Position numbers and translations under genes: made by a program
Part shown: piece after piece, positions 60,690 to 64,000 of the stretch
Numbering within the stretch: the stretch's first letter is position 1
How the letters are laid out: the number at the start of each line of letters is the position of its first letter
Notes under the pieces: model-generated
What the model saw: the letters and a program-made list of their open reading frames with translations, nothing else
What the model was told of the DNA's origin: nothing
Database searches by the model: none
From: Selaginella tamariscina
Taxonomy: Eukaryota > Streptophyta > Lycopodiopsida > Selaginellales > Selaginellaceae
Length of the DNA stretch: 64,000 bases
NCBI GenBank assembly: GCA_003024785.1
Contig: PUQB01000083.1
Location: 570,368-634,367 of the forward strand
Direction: 5' to 3'

Positions 60690-63600
60690 GAGCCGCGAAG
60701 TTGGACGTAGGTGCAGGCTCCATTGGTGCTGCTCATACCATCCCATCACTTAAGTTTCCTGTACACATTCATCTTAATAATCGAGAGCTCATGGAGTTTG
60801 CCTTGTTAGACACTGGTGCAAATGCATGCTTCATGGATGACATTTGCAACTCAACATGGCATTTCGGTGGTGAAGTTGAAGCGTGCAGTTCCTGTAGAGG
60901 TGGCCGATGGGCGTCTGATTGCTTCTGGCAGTTACCCATGCTACCGAACCTCTCTCCTGCAGTATGGCACATTCAACTGTTCAATTTCCTTCAACTTGAT
61001 CAAGACTCGGTCGACTCCCATCATTTTGGGCATGCCATGGTTCGTTGTTGCAAATCCGCAGATCGACTGGAGGTCTAGGACGCTCACGTTTTCCTCTCCG
61101 ACAGCTAGGATCAATCCTGTACCTTCCTGTGTGCAGGATACATCCTTAGTATCTGAGGCAGTACAAGCTACAGGATTGACCGTGCCTGTTCCTGTACCAG
61201 TGTTGAAGACTCCTCCTCGACAGGATTCACCTCATGTCAGTTCCTCAGCACCGCAGGCTCTCTCCACTCCTGTAAGTTTGCGGTGTCCTGTACAGGGTTC
61301 TTCCAATCCTGTATCAGTGTCGAAGGTTCCTCCTCAACAGGATCCACCTCCTGTTGATTCGTCAGCACATTCGCAGGCTTTTCCACTCCTGCGCAACCAC
61401 GGACTCCTGTACAGGATTCTTCCAATCCTGTACACTCATCAACACCACACAGGTTTTTTCCAATCCTGCTCTTTCTGTTACCCTGCTTGTTCCACCCCCA
61501 AGATCCTTCCTCTTTTTCAGTCACAGCTCCCTCCTTCTCCTCTCCGAGTTCTTACCACTACCATGCATGAACTCGCCACTGATCCTGCTCCTTCCACCTT
61601 TTTGCCTTTCAAGTAACTCCTACGTCCTCTTCTACCTTTCCTGTATCCGACTCTCCTGTTTTTTCTCCTTCTCTCCTTCTCCTTCTCCTCCTTCTTCCCT
61701 ACCATCCAAGTACCACGACTTTAAGGACGTTTTTGACAAGCACAAGGCTGCAGTTCTTCCTGTTCACAGGTCCTACGACTGTCCTATTGATCTTGCGGAA
61801 GGAAAGACTCCACCATTCGGACCGATTTATGCATTGTCACCCACAGAGTTGGAGGTTCTTCGTCAGTACATCGAGGACAACTTGGCATCCGGCTTCATTC
61901 GTCACTCAAAGTCCCCTGCAGGAGCTCCTATCTTCTTTGTCAAGAAGAAGGATGGGAGTTTACGTTTGGTTGTGGACTACAGGGGTTTGAATCAAGTCAC
62001 CATTCGGAATCGGTACCCGTTGCCATTGATCCCGGAACTTCTCGATCGGCTGCGAGGAGCAAAGGTGTTCACGAAGATCGACTTACGAGGGCCTACAACC
62101 TTGTACGGATTCGTCCCGGCGATGAGTGGAAGACTGCCTTTCGTACAAGGTATGGACATTTTGAGTACACGGTAATGCCTTTCGGCCTTACCAATGCCCC
62201 AGCCGTGTTCCAACACATGGTGAACGACATTTTCGTGACTTCTTGGACCAGTTTGTGGTGATCTACCTCGACGACATCTTGATTTTCTCCAAGGACCAGG
62301 CGGCACATGACAAGCATGTACGACTAGTTTAGAGCGGCTTCGCGAGCATGGCCTGTACGCGAAGTTGGAGAAGTGTTTTTTCGATAGGGATTCGGTGGAG
62401 TTCTTGGGCTACATCGTCTCTCCTGCTGGCGTTTCCATGGACATGCACAAGGTGAAGACCATCGTGGAGTGGGAGAGGCCCAAGTCGGTACGAGATGTAC
62501 AATGTTTCCTTGGCTTTGCAAACTTCTACAGGCGGTTCATACAGGACTTCTCCAAGCGTGTACTTCCACTCACAGAACTCACCAAGCGCACAGGACTTTT
62601 CTCTTGGTCCGACAAGGCGGAACACGCGTTCACAACACTCAAGGACGTTCACGACAGCTCCGATTTTAGCACATCCTGACCCTTCTCATCCTTTCTTCAT
62701 TGAAGCAGATGCCTCGGATTTTGCAGTAGGATCCGTCCTATCGCAAGTTGGAGAGGACAAGTTGCTTCATCCTGTAGCTTTTCACTCTCGTAAGTTCCTG
62801 TCGGCGGAGATCAACTACGAGATTCATGACAAGGAACTCAAGGCCATTGTGGATTCGTTTGAGGAGTGGCGGCATTTCCTGGAAGGTGCTGCACATCCTG
62901 TACAAGTTCTTACGGATCACAAGAACCTGGAGTACTTTCAAACGGCTCGTTCAGTCGGCGACAGGCTAGGTGGGCAGAGTTCCTATCACGTTTTGACTTT
63001 CATCGTCTACAGGCCCGGCTTTCGGAATGGCAAGGCGGACGCATTGTCTAGGCGCTCTTACCTTGCACCAAGCCCGGGCGATCCTGCATTTGACTGTCAA
63101 AGGCAAGTGTTGTTGGGTCCTGATCGTTTCCGGCTTGCGGCACTAGGTTCATCAGGCTCCAGCAAATTCAACACTCCTACAGGACGTCCGTTCGCAGTTG
63201 GCTACAGACGACTTGGCAAAGAATGTGTTCTCACACATTCATCCTGACGTTGCAAGTTCCTCTTCCTCCAGTTCCTCCCAGTTCCATCAGACTACTGTTC
63301 ACCATACAGGATGGACTCCTGTACCGGGAAGGTCTCCTGTACGTTCCTGTTGGTATTTCGTCGTGGTACAGGATTGTCATGATACCCCGGCTACAGGACA
63401 TTTTGGTGTGGCCAAGACAGTGGAGTTGGTGACTCGCAACTATTGGTGGCCTGGGTTGCGAGGTTTTGTGGAGAGGTTTGTACGGAGTTGTGACACTTGT
63501 AGCAGGTCGAAGATGCCTCATCATGCACCCTCTGGTCTTCTTCGTCCTCTTCCTGTTCCTTCTGCTCCTTGGAGATCCATTTCTATGGATTTCCTCACAG

Positions 63601-64000
63601 ATCTTCCTCCTTCTCGTGGATTTGATGCAGTTCTTGTGGTGGTTGACCGTTTCACCAAGCAGGCTCATTTCCTACCCTGCAACAAGACAGCTACAGGTCA
63701 GACAACTGCCGAGTTGGTGATCCGCGAGGTGTTCCGACATCATGGTCTTCCTGAGAGCATTGTTTCCGATCGAGGTCCACAATTCATGTCCAAGTTTTGG
63801 CGAGAGCTTCTTCGGAGTCTACAGGTTAAAGCGGATCTTTCTTCAGGATATCACCCACAAACCGATGGGCAGTCCGAACGCACAATTCAGACCTTAGAAC
63901 AGTATCTTCGTTGCTTCATCAGTTACCAGCAGGACAACTGGTTGGACCTCTTCCAATGGCGGAGTTTGCCTACAACAACTCCATACGCATCTACAGGACA
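60690..64000 (+). CDS. pol of the second Ty3-type element: protease, RT, RNase H, integrase (broken, partial)
   Basis: The protease site is [13 protein letters not shown] (about 60804-60842). A long Pro/Ser-rich linker full of CAGGAT/ATCCTG strings (61120-61700) precedes reverse transcriptase. RT has [20 protein letters not shown] (61940), a break near 62085-62100, and YLDDILIFS at about 62264. The RT thumb reads [20 protein letters not shown]. RNase H (62690-62990) has [20 protein letters not shown] and [10 protein letters not shown]. The integrase finger is near 63395-63500 ([16 protein letters not shown]). The DDE core has SMDFLTDL (63585), SDRGPQFMS (63767) and GQSERTIQ (63868). At least six single-base breaks occur. 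The integrase C-terminus and any chromodomain lie outside the window. Confidence 0.88.

Larger units (their letters stand above)
58877..64000 (+). mobile_element. Ty3-type LTR retrotransposon with self-priming signature, cut by the window end
   Basis: A 744-bp LTR (58877-59620) is followed by gag, protease, reverse transcriptase, RNase H and most of integrase; the 3' part is beyond the window. The 13 bases at 59623-59635 are the exact reverse complement of CAGTTACTATCAA at 59304-59316 inside the LTR, about 30 bases after a TATA-like CATAAAAG (59273-59280). Tf1/sushi-type elements prime from the 5' end of their own mRNA in this way. The integrase also has the Tf1/sushi-like wording ([39 protein letters not shown]). 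Several frame breaks are present. Confidence 0.9.

Noticed and set aside
1..64000. tRNA, rRNA and other structural RNA genes
   Set aside because: I looked for cloverleaf-like signals and conserved box motifs by eye and saw none that I could support; a covariance-model search would be decisive.

Overview
The window is nuclear DNA of a land plant. It carries a BAR-SH3 protein of the SH3P family, a tandem CCCH zinc-finger protein with an ankyrin region, an ataxin-2-like CID protein with a PAM2 motif, a TFIIS and a nepenthesin-type aspartic protease. Introns have GT-AG borders and are packed with CA/TG and TA microsatellites, and telobox-like AAACCCTA/TTTAGGG motifs occur upstream of genes. I cannot name the species. 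Two Ty3-type retrotransposons look unlike the usual flowering-plant lineages, so a seed-free plant is my guess, not a conclusion.

Layout. 1-15.4 kb is a gene-dense block: an unrecognised three-exon gene (+), SH3P (-), TFIIS (-), CCCH zinc finger (+) and ataxin-2/CID (+). TFIIS and the zinc-finger gene diverge from a shared upstream region of about 1 kb. 15.85-20.76 kb is a nearly complete Ty3-type element with 204-bp LTRs. 20.8-26.2 kb is AT-rich with no gene I can support. 26.2-45.5 kb is an odd block bounded by a 27-bp inverted repeat. It holds two tandem copies (about 5 kb each) of a gene pair (an unknown multi-exon gene and a HAD/FCP1-like gene), arrays of an 18-bp palindrome (GGCGGGATTAATCCCGCC and variants), microsatellite and 325-bp satellite-like repeats, and a broken transposase-like gene with a GHTHEDID motif. 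46.0-48.7 kb is the 3' part of a minus-strand LTR element without recognisable pol. 49.4-51.7 kb is AT-rich. 51.8-53.7 kb is the aspartic protease. 55-58.8 kb holds an inverted duplicate of the SH3P upstream region and a decayed hAT transposase. From 58.88 kb to the window end runs a second Ty3-type element with a 744-bp LTR whose two halves are inverted copies of each other, and whose primer site is complementary to its own predicted mRNA start.

Most conserved genes show single-base losses, often in homopolymers, that break the frame while the protein stays conserved on both sides. SH3P is clean over all ten exons. The pattern looks more like consensus error from long reads than gene death, but both are possible, so I give gene spans with breaks noted.

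The strongest candidates for something undescribed are the palindrome arrays with the surrounding 19-kb inverted-repeat-bounded block, and the self-priming retrotransposon with a hairpin LTR.
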